From contig CAVOTH010000004.1 of the NCBI GenBank assembly GCA_963699085.1, positions 620,001-684,000 of the forward strand: a DNA stretch of 64,000 nucleotides, given 5' to 3'. The notes below the pieces were generated by a model. It was not told the DNA's origin and did not search any database. It was given only the letters and a program-made list of their open reading frames with translations. Below, piece by piece: positions 33,100 to 41,855 of the stretch. Origin of the DNA: Bog-756 sp963699085. GTDB taxonomy: Bacteria; Actinomycetota; Acidimicrobiia; Acidimicrobiales; RAAP-2. The number at the start of each line of letters is the position of its first letter. The stretch's first letter is position 1. The translations under genes were made by a program, and so were the position numbers.

Positions 33100-33906
33100 G
33101 TGAGTCTTCCGCTCTTCACGACCACCGAGGACCCGGGCCCCGACTTCGCCGGTCTCATGCGCCGGCTGCGGGTGCCGGCCCACCCGCTCATCTCCGGCGG
33201 CGCCACCGCGCCGGCTGACGGATTCCGGCATGGCACCACGGTGGTGGCGCTGCGCTACGCCGACGGCGTGGTGATGGCGGGCGACCGCCGCGCCACCGAG
33301 GGGCACGCCATCGCCCATCGGGCGATGGAGAAGGTCTTCCCGGCTGACCGGTACTCGGCGGTGGCCATCGCCGGCGCCGCCGGTCCGGCCGTCGAGATGG
33401 TCCGCCTCTTCCAGACCCAACTCGAGCACTACGAGAAGGTCGAGGGTGTCGTGCTCAGTCTCGAGGGCAAGGCCAATCAGCTGGGCCAGATGGTCCGTGA
33501 GCACCTGCCGATGGCCATGCAGGGACTGGCTGTGGTGCCGCTGTTCGCCGGGTTCGACCTCGCCCGCAACACCGGCCGGATCTTCACCTACGACGTGACC
33601 GGGGGGCACTACGAGGAGAGCGAGTACAACGCCACCGGATCCGGCGGTCGCGACGCCCGGACGACCATCAAGCTCGGGTACCGCGACGGGCTCGACCGCG
33701 ACGCCGCGGTGGAGCTCTCCATCCAGTCGCTGTACGAAGCCGCCGACGAGGACTCCGCCACCGGGGGCCCGGACCTGATCCGGGGGATCTACCCGCTGGT
33801 GGCCACGGTCACCGCCGAGGGGTTCACCGCCGTGCCCGAGGACGAGGTGGCCGAGCGGTTCGCCTCGCTGATCGAGCGTCGCCGGACGGAGGGCCACCAG
33901 CCATGA
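33100..33906 (+). CDS. prcB: Proteasome subunit beta
   Basis: Catalytic subunit of the 20S proteasome, 268 residues. Autocleavage between G45 and T46 (GFRHG/TTVVALRYADGVVMAG) exposes the Thr nucleophile; the 45-residue propeptide has the usual length. The GDRRAT stretch, the S/G-x-x-x-D substrate strand (GAAGPAVEMV) and SGSGG-like ATGSGGRDARTTI are present. GTG at 33100 is preferred to GTG 33085 because it has an aagggtggggag site and does not overlap pup. The stop overlaps the prcA start by 4 bases. Confidence 0.95.
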   Translation: MSLPLFTTTEDPGPDFAGLMRRLRVPAHPLISGGATAPADGFRHGTTVVALRYADGVVMAGDRRATEGHAIAHRAMEKVFPADRYSAVAIAGAAGPAVEMVRLFQTQLEHYEKVEGVVLSLEGKANQLGQMVREHLPMAMQGLAVVPLFAGFDLARNTGRIFTYDVTGGHYEESEYNATGSGGRDARTTIKLGYRDGLDRDAAVELSIQSLYEAADEDSATGGPDLIRGIYPLVATVTAEGFTAVPEDEVAERFASLIERRRTEGHQP

Positions 33907-34580
33907 CCATGCCGTACTACGTGGCACCCGAGCAGGTGATGAAGGACCGGGCCGAGTACGCCCAGAAGGGCATCGCCCGCGGCCGCTCGTTGGTGGCGAC
34001 CACCTACGACGAGGGGGTGTTGTTCGTCGCCGACAACCCGTCGCGCTCGCTCCACAAGATCAGCGAGATCTACGACCGGATCGCGTTCGCCGGCGTCGGC
34101 AAGTACAACGAGTTCGACCAGCTGCGGGTGTCGGGTATCCGCCACGCCGACACCAAGGGCTACGCCTACAGCCGTGAAGATGTCGAGGCCCGATCGTTGG
34201 CCAACCTCTACGCCCAGTACCTGGGCCAGGTCTTCACCCACGAGATGAAGCCACTCGAGGTGGAGATCCTGGTAGCGGAGTTGGGCAATGGGCTACGACC
34301 GCCGCAGCTGTACCACGTCGCCTACGAGGGGACGATCACCGACGAGGACCGGTTCGCCGTGCTCGGCGGCGAGACCGAGGCGATCGTCGTGGCCCTCGAG
34401 GAGGCCTGGTCGCAGACCTGGTCACTGTCCGAGGCCCTGCGCGCCGCCGTCGGTGCACTGGCCGGCCCCGAGCGCACACTGGGGGCGGCCGACCTCGAAG
34501 TGGCGGTGTTGGCCGAAGGCAACGGACGCCGCGCCTTTCGACGGATCGTCGATGACCAACTGGTCACGCTTCTGGGCTGA
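33903..34580 (+). CDS. prcA: Proteasome subunit alpha
   Basis: Structural alpha-ring subunit, 225 residues. MPYYVAPEQVMKDRAEYAQKG is the gate-forming N-terminus and ARGRSLVATTYDEGVLFVAD the first beta strands; there is no catalytic Thr. ATGA overlap with prcB indicates coupled translation and a balanced 14:14 ratio. The C-terminus is shorter than in mycobacteria. Confidence 0.95.
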   Translation: MTMPYYVAPEQVMKDRAEYAQKGIARGRSLVATTYDEGVLFVADNPSRSLHKISEIYDRIAFAGVGKYNEFDQLRVSGIRHADTKGYAYSREDVEARSLANLYAQYLGQVFTHEMKPLEVEILVAELGNGLRPPQLYHVAYEGTITDEDRFAVLGGETEAIVVALEEAWSQTWSLSEALRAAVGALAGPERTLGAADLEVAVLAEGNGRRAFRRIVDDQLVTLLG

Positions 34581-34673
34581 ATGGCGCCTACCGGTCCCGT
34601 TCTCCGGTGACGCCGCTGTGACGGGCGGGGCGGGCCGGCGCCGTGATGGCGCGGGATAGCGACGCGGTCACGA

Positions 34674-34679
34674 TACCGT
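34674..34679 (+). promoter_or_regulatory. -10 box for pafA, leaderless arrangement
   Basis: TACCGT, seven bases, ATG 34687. It lies in the 106-base spacer after prcA, so pafA may have its own transcript. Confidence 0.5.
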
Positions 34680-34686
34680 GCAGGTA

Positions 34687-36045
34687 ATGGACAAGCGCAT
34701 CTATGGCTTGGAGAACGAGTACGGGGTCACCTGCACGCTGCGCGGCCAGCGGCGGTTGAGTCCCGACGAGGTGGCCCGCTACCTGTTCCGGCGGGTGGTC
34801 AGTTGGGGCCGCTCGTCGAACGTATTCCTGGAGAATGGTGCGCGCCTCTACCTCGATGTGGGGAGCCATCCCGAGTACGCCACTCCCGAGTGCGACGACA
34901 TCGCCGAACTGGTGGCCCACGACAAGGCCGGCGAGTGGATCCTCTCGTCGTTGGTGGAAGGAGCCGAGGCCCGCATGCGGGAGGAGGGGATCCGCGGCGA
35001 CATCTACCTGTTCAAGAACAACACCGACTCGGCCGGGAACTCCTACGGATGTCATGAGAACTACCTGACCAGCCGACGCGACGACTTCGCCCATTACACC
35101 GAGGTGCTCATTCCGTTCCTGGTGAGCCGCCAGGTCTACGCCGGCGCCGGCAAGGTGCTCCAGACGGCGCGGGGCGCGGTCTTCTGCCTCAGCCAGCGGG
35201 CCGAGCACATCTGGGAGGGCGTGTCCTCGGCCACCACCCGGAGCCGGCCGATCATCAACACCCGGGACGAGCCGCACGCCGACGCCGAGAAGTACCGCCG
35301 GCTGCACGTCATCGTGGGTGACTCGAACATGAGCGAGTACGCGACGTTCCTCAAGATCGGGGCCACCAGCATCGTGCTGCGGATGCTCGAGGACCAGTCG
35401 ACGGTGATGAGGGACCTGACCCTGGAGAATCCGATCCGGGCCATCCGCGAGATCAGTCACGACATCACCTGCCGCCGCCCGGTGCGACTGGCCAACGGAC
35501 GCGAAATGAGCGCCCTCGACCTTCAGGGTGAGTACCTGGCCCGTGCGCTCCGATTCCGCGACCGGCACGGACTCTCGGTCCAGGAGGACCGGGCCCTCGG
35601 CATGTGGGAGCACTGCCTGAAGGGTCTGGAAGCCGACCCGCTGTCGCTGCACCGGGAGTGCGACTGGGTGGCCAAGTACCGGCTGATCGAGGGATATCGC
35701 GACCGGCACTCGCTTCCGCTCCACAGCCCTACCGTCTCCCTCCTGGACCTCCAATATCACGATGTGGACCGCAATCGGGGGCTCTACTACCGGCTGCAGC
35801 GCCACGATCAGGTCGACCGGATCTGCCAGGACTCGGACATCTCCGAGGGCATGACCACTCCGCCCCAGACCACCCGGGCCCGCCTGCGGGGCGAATTCGT
35901 CAAGCGGGCGAAGGAGAAGCGGCGGGACTTCACGGTGGATTGGGTCCACTTGAAGCTCAACGACCAGGCTCAGCGAACCGTGCTACTGAAGGACCCGTTC
36001 AAATCGAAGGACGAGCGGGTCGAAAAACTCATCGCCGGCCTGTGA
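34687..36045 (+). CDS. pafA: Pup-protein ligase PafA
   Basis: A 452-residue ligase that uses ATP to join the Pup C-terminal Glu to substrate lysines. It is homologous to Dop over its whole length but lacks the Dop loop. Features: IYGLENEYGVTC nucleotide site, LDVGSHPEYATPECDD, NNTDSAGNSYGCHENYL, RPIINTRDEPHADAEKYRRL and the C-terminal DWVHLKLNDQAQRTVLLKDP. ATG at 34687 is preferred over GTG 34678 because of the -10 box seven bases upstream. Confidence 0.96.
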   Translation: MDKRIYGLENEYGVTCTLRGQRRLSPDEVARYLFRRVVSWGRSSNVFLENGARLYLDVGSHPEYATPECDDIAELVAHDKAGEWILSSLVEGAEARMREEGIRGDIYLFKNNTDSAGNSYGCHENYLTSRRDDFAHYTEVLIPFLVSRQVYAGAGKVLQTARGAVFCLSQRAEHIWEGVSSATTRSRPIINTRDEPHADAEKYRRLHVIVGDSNMSEYATFLKIGATSIVLRMLEDQSTVMRDLTLENPIRAIREISHDITCRRPVRLANGREMSALDLQGEYLARALRFRDRHGLSVQEDRALGMWEHCLKGLEADPLSLHRECDWVAKYRLIEGYRDRHSLPLHSPTVSLLDLQYHDVDRNRGLYYRLQRHDQVDRICQDSDISEGMTTPPQTTRARLRGEFVKRAKEKRRDFTVDWVHLKLNDQAQRTVLLKDPFKSKDERVEKLIAGL

Positions 36046-36101
36046 GCGGAGCCAGCCGCCGCCGAGGGCGGGTCCCGGCGGTCGGCTAGCGTCGTCTCAC
36101 T

Positions 36102-36776
36102 GTGGCAACCGACCCAATCGATACTCCGCCGCCCGGGACACCCATCGGGGAAGGCGCCGTGGCCACCGCGGAGCCCACCGAAGACGACGGTGGACTCGGG
36201 GGCGGGACCTCCAAGGGAGGGGGGTACCGCTGGGTCATCGAGTGGGCGGTCATCCTCATGGCCGTGCTCCTGTGCACGGTGCTGCTGCGGACCTATGTCA
36301 TCCAGTCCTTCTACATCCCGTCGCCGTCCATGGTCCCGACCCTTCAGGTGGGGGACAGGATCATGGTCAACAAGCTCAGCTACGACCTCCACTCCGTCCA
36401 CCGTGGTGACATCGTCGTGTTCAAACGGCCACCACTGGAGATGCAGAACTTCCCCGACCTGGTCAAGCGGGTCATCGGTCTGCCGGGCGAGACGATCTCG
36501 ACCAAGGACGGGCAGGTGTACATCAACGGCAAGCTGCTGAAGGAGCCGTGGCTCCCCCCGGGACCGCAGAGCTACACCGGAGCCCTGCCGGACGACGAGT
36601 ACCCGCAGTTCAACATGCCCGGCCCGGTGAAGATCCCGGCCGGTGAATACTTCGTCATGGGGGACAACCGGACCGACTCCGAGGACAGCCGTTTCTTCGG
36701 GCCGATCCCGGGGTCACTTATCGTCGGTCGGGCGGTTGCGGTGGTCTGGCCACTCAGCCAGGCCAAGGGCGTATAG
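36102..36776 (+). CDS. lepB: Signal peptidase I
   Basis: A 224-residue membrane serine protease that removes signal peptides. The N-terminal 43 residues are Pro/Gly-rich and cytoplasmic; one membrane helix spans about 45-62. Catalytic S76 lies in PSPSMVPTLQVGD and the general base K122 in VKRVIGLPGET; GDNRTDSEDSRFFGPI is the conserved box E. GTG at 36102 is 9 bases after a TAGCGT box (36087-36092). It is just upstream of tatB and tatC, so export and maturation genes are grouped. Confidence 0.95.
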   Translation: MATDPIDTPPPGTPIGEGAVATAEPTEDDGGLGGGTSKGGGYRWVIEWAVILMAVLLCTVLLRTYVIQSFYIPSPSMVPTLQVGDRIMVNKLSYDLHSVHRGDIVVFKRPPLEMQNFPDLVKRVIGLPGETISTKDGQVYINGKLLKEPWLPPGPQSYTGALPDDEYPQFNMPGPVKIPAGEYFVMGDNRTDSEDSRFFGPIPGSLIVGRAVAVVWPLSQAKGV

Positions 36777-36853
36777 CCGCGCCCTGACGCGCCCGGTGAC
36801 GTCCCCCGGGGCCGGCACGCCACCCGACCCCGCCCCGTGGCCCCGCCCGCCGG

Positions 36854-36859
36854 TAGAGT
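36854..36859 (+). promoter_or_regulatory. -10 box for tatB-tatC, leaderless arrangement
   Basis: TAGAGT, six bases, GTG 36866. Confidence 0.55.
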
Positions 36860-36865
36860 GGATGC

Positions 36866-37378
36866 GTGACGATTCTCGACCCGGCCAAGCTCCTGGTCGT
36901 CCTGGTGGTGGCCGTCATCGTGCTCGGCCCCGACAAGCTCCCAAAAGTGGCCCGGCAGATCGGGACGCTGTGGGGGGACTTCCGACGCCTGCGCCATCGC
37001 CTGGAGTCTGAAGTCCGCGGCAACTTCCCCGACCTCCCGTCGACCGACAAGCTCACCCAGGCCGTACGCTCGCCGATCAGCTTCCTCGACTCACTGGCCG
37101 ACAGCCATTCCCCCGAAAACGGGACGAGCCCACCGTCGCCAGGGGCGGCCCGGCCATCCGACCCCACCGGGGACGATGTCCTCGCCTCGGGAGGGACCAA
37201 CCGGCCGACGGGCGTCGTTCAGGCGGACGAGGAGTCGTCCATACCCGGCGTCACATTCGGCGACCCCGAAGGCATCATCCACCGTGTCCGCATGGACGGG
37301 CGGGTCGTGCCCGACGACCCGTCGATGAATTCGAGGGCCCCGGTCCGGCCAGGTGCCGGCGGGGGAGTAGGGGGCTGA
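36866..37378 (+). CDS. tatB: Sec-independent translocase component TatB-like
   Basis: A 170-residue protein with one N-terminal membrane helix (about 4-20), the Tat hinge VLGPDKLPKVARQIG, and an amphipathic helix (LWGDFRRLRHRLESEVRG) followed by a long Pro/Gly-rich tail. The Glu/Asp before the membrane helix and the length favour TatB over TatA. It is 2 bases upstream of tatC, so TatBC are made together. No second TatA gene is seen in the window. Confidence 0.88.
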   Translation: MTILDPAKLLVVLVVAVIVLGPDKLPKVARQIGTLWGDFRRLRHRLESEVRGNFPDLPSTDKLTQAVRSPISFLDSLADSHSPENGTSPPSPGAARPSDPTGDDVLASGGTNRPTGVVQADEESSIPGVTFGDPEGIIHRVRMDGRVVPDDPSMNSRAPVRPGAGGGVGG

Positions 37379-37380
37379 TC

Positions 37381-38127
37381 GTGGCGATCTCGCTCAAGCG
37401 CAAGACCGACAAACCGGTGCCCGACGCCATGACCCTGACGGAGCACCTCACCGAGCTCCGCGGACGGGTCATCATCTCGGTGGCCGCGTTTCTGGTCATG
37501 GCCACATTTGCCTTCGTCGAGTACAACTGGATTCTGGGCGTACTCAAGCATCCGTACTGCCTGGCGGAGCCGGCCCACTGCAACTTCTACATCACCGGCC
37601 CCCTCGACGGCCTGACCCTGCGGGTCAAGATCGCCGCCTACGGGGGGATCTTCCTGGCGTCGCCGATCTGGCTGTGGGAACTGTGGCGCTTCATCACCCC
37701 CGGGCTCAACCCGAAGGAGAAGAAGTACGCCATCCCCTTCATCGTGGCGACAATCGGACTGTTCACCCTGGGCGCCGCCGTGGCCTACCTGATCTTCCCC
37801 CATGCACTCCAGTGGCTGAACAACATCGGCGGCCCTTCGCTCAATGAGATCCTCGACCCCAACAAGTACCTGTCCCTGATCATCCTTCTCATGGTGGCCT
37901 TCGGGGTCACCTTCGAGTTCCCGGTGCTGCTGGTATCGCTCGAGATGGCCCACGTGGTCACACCCCAACAGCTCTCGTCGGTACGTCGGTGGGCCATCAT
38001 CGGGATCGTGGTCCTCGCCGGGGTGATCACCCCGAGCTCGGATCCCTTCTCCATGCTGGCCATGGCCGTTCCCCTGTACGTCTTCTACGAGCTCTCGATC
38101 GTCGTCGGCAAGATCGTCCTTCGATGA
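37381..38127 (+). CDS. tatC: Sec-independent translocase component TatC
   Basis: A 248-residue, six-helix receptor for twin-arginine signal peptides. Conserved features are TEHLTELRGRVIIS at the N-terminus, FYITGPLDGLTLRVKIAAYGG, WELWRFITPGLNPKEKKYA with FxxPGL-like loop, and VITPSSDPFSMLAMAVPLYVFYE near the end. GTG at 37381. It overlaps the helicase gene by 4 bases. Confidence 0.96.
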   Translation: MAISLKRKTDKPVPDAMTLTEHLTELRGRVIISVAAFLVMATFAFVEYNWILGVLKHPYCLAEPAHCNFYITGPLDGLTLRVKIAAYGGIFLASPIWLWELWRFITPGLNPKEKKYAIPFIVATIGLFTLGAAVAYLIFPHALQWLNNIGGPSLNEILDPNKYLSLIILLMVAFGVTFEFPVLLVSLEMAHVVTPQQLSSVRRWAIIGIVVLAGVITPSSDPFSMLAMAVPLYVFYELSIVVGKIVLR

Positions 38128-40211
38128 GCCTTCCCGGGGCGGGCGCCCCGGACGAGGCGGGGGGAGCGGGCGCCCCGGACGAGGCGGGGGGAGCGGAGGG
38201 CCCGAGGCAGCGGTTCGAGCGGGGCATCGGATTCCGGCTCGACCCGTTCCAGCACCGGGCCATGGACGCCATCGACCGTGGTGAGTCGGTTCTGGTCAGC
38301 GCCCCGACGGGCTCGGGAAAGACGCTGGTGGCCGACTACGCCGTGGCCCGGGCCCTGGAGGGGGGCGGCAAGGCCTTCTACACCACGCCGATCAAGGCCC
38401 TGTCCAACCAGAAGTTCTCCGAACTTGCCGCCCGCTACGGCGCCCACCGGGTCGGACTGCTGACCGGTGACGTCTCCCACCAGCCGCGGGCGCCCATCGT
38501 GGTCATGACCACCGAGGTGCTCCGCAACATGCTCTTCGCCCGGTCGTCGCTCCTCGACGATCTCCGGGTGGTGGTGTTGGACGAGGTCCACTATCTCCAG
38601 GATCCGTACCGGGGATCGGTGTGGGAGGAGGTCCTGGTGCTCACCCCGGCCGGTGTGTCATTCGTCAGCTTGTCGGCCACCGTCGCCAACGCCACCGACT
38701 TCGGTCGTTGGCTGACCACGGTGCGAGGTCGCACCCGGGTGGTGGTCGAGACCCACCGACCGGTCACCCTCCACCACCACTACGCGGTGGCCGAGCGGGG
38801 AAGGGACGGTATCTCGGTCCTCCCATTGCTGCGAAACGGCGTCCCCAACCCCGACGGTCTCCGCCTCGATGACCGCCGCAAGCGCACCGCCCACCAACGG
38901 CTCCGGGCGCCCCGACGCACCGAGGTGGTCGAATTCCTGGCCGGCGCCGGGATGCTCCCGGCCATCACCTTCATCTTCTCGCGTGCCGCTTGTGACGACG
39001 CCACCCGCCAGTGCCTCCAGGACGGCGTACGGCTCACCACCGACGACGAACGGGCCCGAATCCGCCACCTGGTCGAGGAGTCGGTCGACCGGCTCTCGGA
39101 CGACGACCTCCGCACGCTCGGATACGGGCCGTGGTCGGCCGCGCTCGAAGCCGGGGTGGCTCCCCACCACGCCGGTCTGGTGCCGGCGTTCCGCCAGGCG
39201 GTCGAGCGGTGCTTCTCCGAGGGGCTCTTGAAGGTGGTTTTCGCCACCGAGACCCTGGCCCTCGGCATCAACATGCCCGCCCGAACCGTGGTCGTGGAGC
39301 GGTTCGCCAAGTTCCGGGGATCGGACACGTCGGCACTGACTTCGGGGGAGTACCAGCAGCTCACCGGGCGGGCGGGCCGACGGGGGATCGACACCGTGGG
39401 CCACGCCTTCGTGCTGTGGAACCAGGCCACCACGTTCGGCCTGGTGGCCCGCACCGCGGTGGCCCCGCCACCCGACCTGGTGTCCTCTTTCCATCCGACC
39501 TACAACCTCGCCGTCAATCTGGTGCGACGGTGGACCCGCGAGGAGGCCCACAGCCTCCTGGAGTCCTCCTACGGGCAGTGGCAGGCCCCGGAGGGCTCGG
39601 AGTCCCTCGTGGCTCAGCTGGACCGGCGTCTGAGCATCCTGGACGACCGGGGCTTCATCGACGGGTGGCGACTGACCGATGCCGGCCAGGTCCTGGCCGC
39701 GATCTACCACGAGTCCGACCTGATGGTGGCCGAGATCCTGCGGGCCGGGGTGCTGGACGGGCTCGAGCCCGCCCACCTGGCCGGGGTGGCGTCCGCACTC
39801 ACCTTCGAGGCCCGGAGGGAGGGCGACGATCCCCCGGTGCCCCGTCAGGCCGTGGTGGTGGAGCGCCTGGCCGCCATCGAGGCCCTGGCCGGCGGATTGC
39901 GGGCGGACGAGCGGCGGGTGGGCCTGCGACGGACCCGACGGCCCGACGGGGGACTGGCCCGTTCGGTGGTGGCCTGGGCTTCGGGGGGGACACTGGACTC
40001 GGTATTGAGGGACGCGGAGGTGGCCCCCGGGGACTTCGTGCGCAATGTCCGCCAGATCATCGACCTGGTGCGCCAGATCGGCCAGGTGGCGGCCGAGGCG
40101 TCCACCCGGGACTGCGCCGACCTGGCGGTGGCGCTGCTGCGGCGCGGCGTGGTGGGCGCCGATGACCCGGCGGCACTGGGGTCCGCGCCTGGCGACCCGT
40201 CCCCGTCCTAG
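38124..40211 (+). CDS. helY: Ski2-like DEVH RNA helicase (HelY-like)
   Basis: A 695-residue superfamily 2 helicase. Motifs: Walker A SAPTGSGKT (about 59-67), TPIKALSNQKF, DEVH at about 153-156, SATVAN, and motif VI QLTGRAGRRGID; the C-terminal helical bundle is of the Ski2/Mtr4 type. Likely role in RNA turnover or processing. ATG at 38124 overlaps tatC by 4 bases (ATGA). The N-terminal tail is extended by a tandem duplication (APDEAGGAG twice). The tatC-helY order is conserved in actinobacteria. HelY at about 690 residues is shorter than the mycobacterial protein of about 900. Confidence 0.93.
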   Translation: MSLPGAGAPDEAGGAGAPDEAGGAEGPRQRFERGIGFRLDPFQHRAMDAIDRGESVLVSAPTGSGKTLVADYAVARALEGGGKAFYTTPIKALSNQKFSELAARYGAHRVGLLTGDVSHQPRAPIVVMTTEVLRNMLFARSSLLDDLRVVVLDEVHYLQDPYRGSVWEEVLVLTPAGVSFVSLSATVANATDFGRWLTTVRGRTRVVVETHRPVTLHHHYAVAERGRDGISVLPLLRNGVPNPDGLRLDDRRKRTAHQRLRAPRRTEVVEFLAGAGMLPAITFIFSRAACDDATRQCLQDGVRLTTDDERARIRHLVEESVDRLSDDDLRTLGYGPWSAALEAGVAPHHAGLVPAFRQAVERCFSEGLLKVVFATETLALGINMPARTVVVERFAKFRGSDTSALTSGEYQQLTGRAGRRGIDTVGHAFVLWNQATTFGLVARTAVAPPPDLVSSFHPTYNLAVNLVRRWTREEAHSLLESSYGQWQAPEGSESLVAQLDRRLSILDDRGFIDGWRLTDAGQVLAAIYHESDLMVAEILRAGVLDGLEPAHLAGVASALTFEARREGDDPPVPRQAVVVERLAAIEALAGGLRADERRVGLRRTRRPDGGLARSVVAWASGGTLDSVLRDAEVAPGDFVRNVRQIIDLVRQIGQVAAEASTRDCADLAVALLRRGVVGADDPAALGSAPGDPSPS
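38139..38192. repeat. Perfect 27-bp tandem duplication inside helY
   Basis: Two identical 27-base units (38139-38165 and 38166-38192) encode two copies of a nine-residue APDEAGGAG-type sequence in the disordered N-terminus of the helicase; the reading frame is kept. Confidence 0.9.
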
Positions 40212-40223
40212 TGTCAGACAGGC

Positions 40224-41855
40224 ATGTTCCCCTACGCCGTGGAATCGTTCAGTGCCGAGGAAAGCGACATCCTGCGGCGGTATGTCACCAATCTCGACCA
40301 GCCGGTCTTCGCGCTCGTGAACCTGCCCGAGGTGGTCAAGGGCGCCCTCTTCGCCCGTTACTCGCGCTCCCACAAGAGCCTGCGGCGGCTCTTCCTGGAC
40401 GAGTTCGTCGGTGAGCTGGACATCAGCGGCGACGCCGGCGTCGACGCCACCGTCGGGCTGCGGCGGGCCGAGCAACTCTACGAAAAGGTCTTCTTCGAGT
40501 ACGGCGACGATTCGGTGGCCCAGTTGGGCGGGGTCCACCTGGCCTGCGAGCAGGCATCCAACGTCCTGACCAAGGTGCTCGAGTGGGGCCGGCTGATGGC
40601 CTACCTCGAACAGTCCACCCGCTACATCGCCTACAACCAACGGCTGTCGACCGGCCACTACCGCTACTACCGCGACCCCGGACTGCTCGACTCCCATCTC
40701 GGGGCCCGCTACGTCGGTGACATGGACCGCATGTTCGACACGTACGGCGAACTGCTCGACGAGGCCCAGGCATGGTTGGCGGCCCGCCATCCCCGCCACC
40801 CCGACGATTCGGACTTCGTGCACCGCCAGGCGGTCCGGGCGAAAGGTCTTGACGCGTTGCGGGGCCTCCTGCCGGCAGGGTCGCTGTCCAACGTCGGCAT
40901 CTACGGCACCGGTCAGTCCTACGAGATGCTGCTGGTCCGCATGCGATCCCATCCACTTCCCGAAGCCCGCGTGTACGCCGACATGATGTTGGACGAGCTG
41001 CGCAAGGTGATCCCCTCGTTCCTCCAACGGGTCGATCGGCCCGACCGGGGCGGCGCGTGGGGCGAGTACCTGGCGGCAAGCCGGACCGACACCGCCTCGG
41101 TGGTGACGGAGCTCTTTCCGGACCTGGTGGATCCGACCCACGACCGGACCGGTGGCCCGTCGGGGCAACCCACGGTCGAGCTGCTCGACTTCGACCCCGA
41201 CGGCGAGGACAAGGTGATCGCCGCCATCTGTGCGCCCCGTACGTCGGCGCCGGAGGCCGCGGTCTTCGAACGGGTCCGGCGTCTCGGGGCCGAGGAGAAG
41301 CGGTCGGTGCTGGCCGCCTACGTGGGCGAGCGGTCCAACCGTCGCCATCGACCCGGTCGTGCCTTCGAGCGCACCGACTACCGGTTCGACGTGGTGACCG
41401 ACTACGGGGCCTTCCGGGATCTGCAACGTCACCGGATGCTCACCATCGAATGGCAGCCTCTCGGGGCCGCCCTGGGTTATGACGTGCCCGACGTCGTCGA
41501 CGAGGCCGGGTTGACCGACCGGTACGTCGCATCGCTCGAGCGATCGCGGGAGCTCCATGAGGCGTTGGCCCCCTTCTTCCCCGACCAGGCCTCCTACGGT
41601 GTCGCACTGGCCTTCCGGATCCGTTACACGATGCAGATGAACGCCCGCGAGGCCATGCATCTTCTGGAGCTCCGGTCGGGCCCACAGGGGCATCCGAGCT
41701 ACCGATGGGTGGCCCAGGAGATGCATCGACAGATCGCCGAGCGAGCCGGACATCGCCTCTTGGCCGAGGCAATGTCACACGTCGACTACGGCGCCGAAGA
41801 TCTCGAACGGCTCGAGTCCGAGCGACGCGCCGAACAGCGGCGGAAATCCGTCTAG
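40224..41855 (+). CDS. Tandem ThyX-like protein (two thymidylate-synthase-complementing-like halves)
   Basis: A 543-residue protein made of two halves that each look like the flavin-dependent thymidylate synthase ThyX fold. The first half has LFARYSRSHKSLRRLFLDEF, YEKVFFEYGDDSVAQLGGVH and EWGRLMAYLEQSTRYIAYNQ. The second has VFERVRRLGAEEKRSVLAAY, FRDLQRHRMLTIEWQPLG, resembling the ThyX RHRxxSxNExS motif but lacking its Ser and Arg positions, and YTMQMNAREAMHLLELRSG. ThyX itself is about 220-300 residues. Real thymidylate synthase activity is doubtful because no single half carries a complete motif. ATG at 40224 lies 9 bases after TAGTGT (40209-40214). Confidence 0.85.
   Translation: MFPYAVESFSAEESDILRRYVTNLDQPVFALVNLPEVVKGALFARYSRSHKSLRRLFLDEFVGELDISGDAGVDATVGLRRAEQLYEKVFFEYGDDSVAQLGGVHLACEQASNVLTKVLEWGRLMAYLEQSTRYIAYNQRLSTGHYRYYRDPGLLDSHLGARYVGDMDRMFDTYGELLDEAQAWLAARHPRHPDDSDFVHRQAVRAKGLDALRGLLPAGSLSNVGIYGTGQSYEMLLVRMRSHPLPEARVYADMMLDELRKVIPSFLQRVDRPDRGGAWGEYLAASRTDTASVVTELFPDLVDPTHDRTGGPSGQPTVELLDFDPDGEDKVIAAICAPRTSAPEAAVFERVRRLGAEEKRSVLAAYVGERSNRRHRPGRAFERTDYRFDVVTDYGAFRDLQRHRMLTIEWQPLGAALGYDVPDVVDEAGLTDRYVASLERSRELHEALAPFFPDQASYGVALAFRIRYTMQMNAREAMHLLELRSGPQGHPSYRWVAQEMHRQIAERAGHRLLAEAMSHVDYGAEDLERLESERRAEQRRKSV

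Noticed and set aside
38658..41753. Minus-strand open frame of over 1000 codons
   Set aside because: It lies antisense to the helicase and ThyX-like genes, which have clear motifs. High GC content keeps antisense frames open; the translation is low-complexity and matches nothing.
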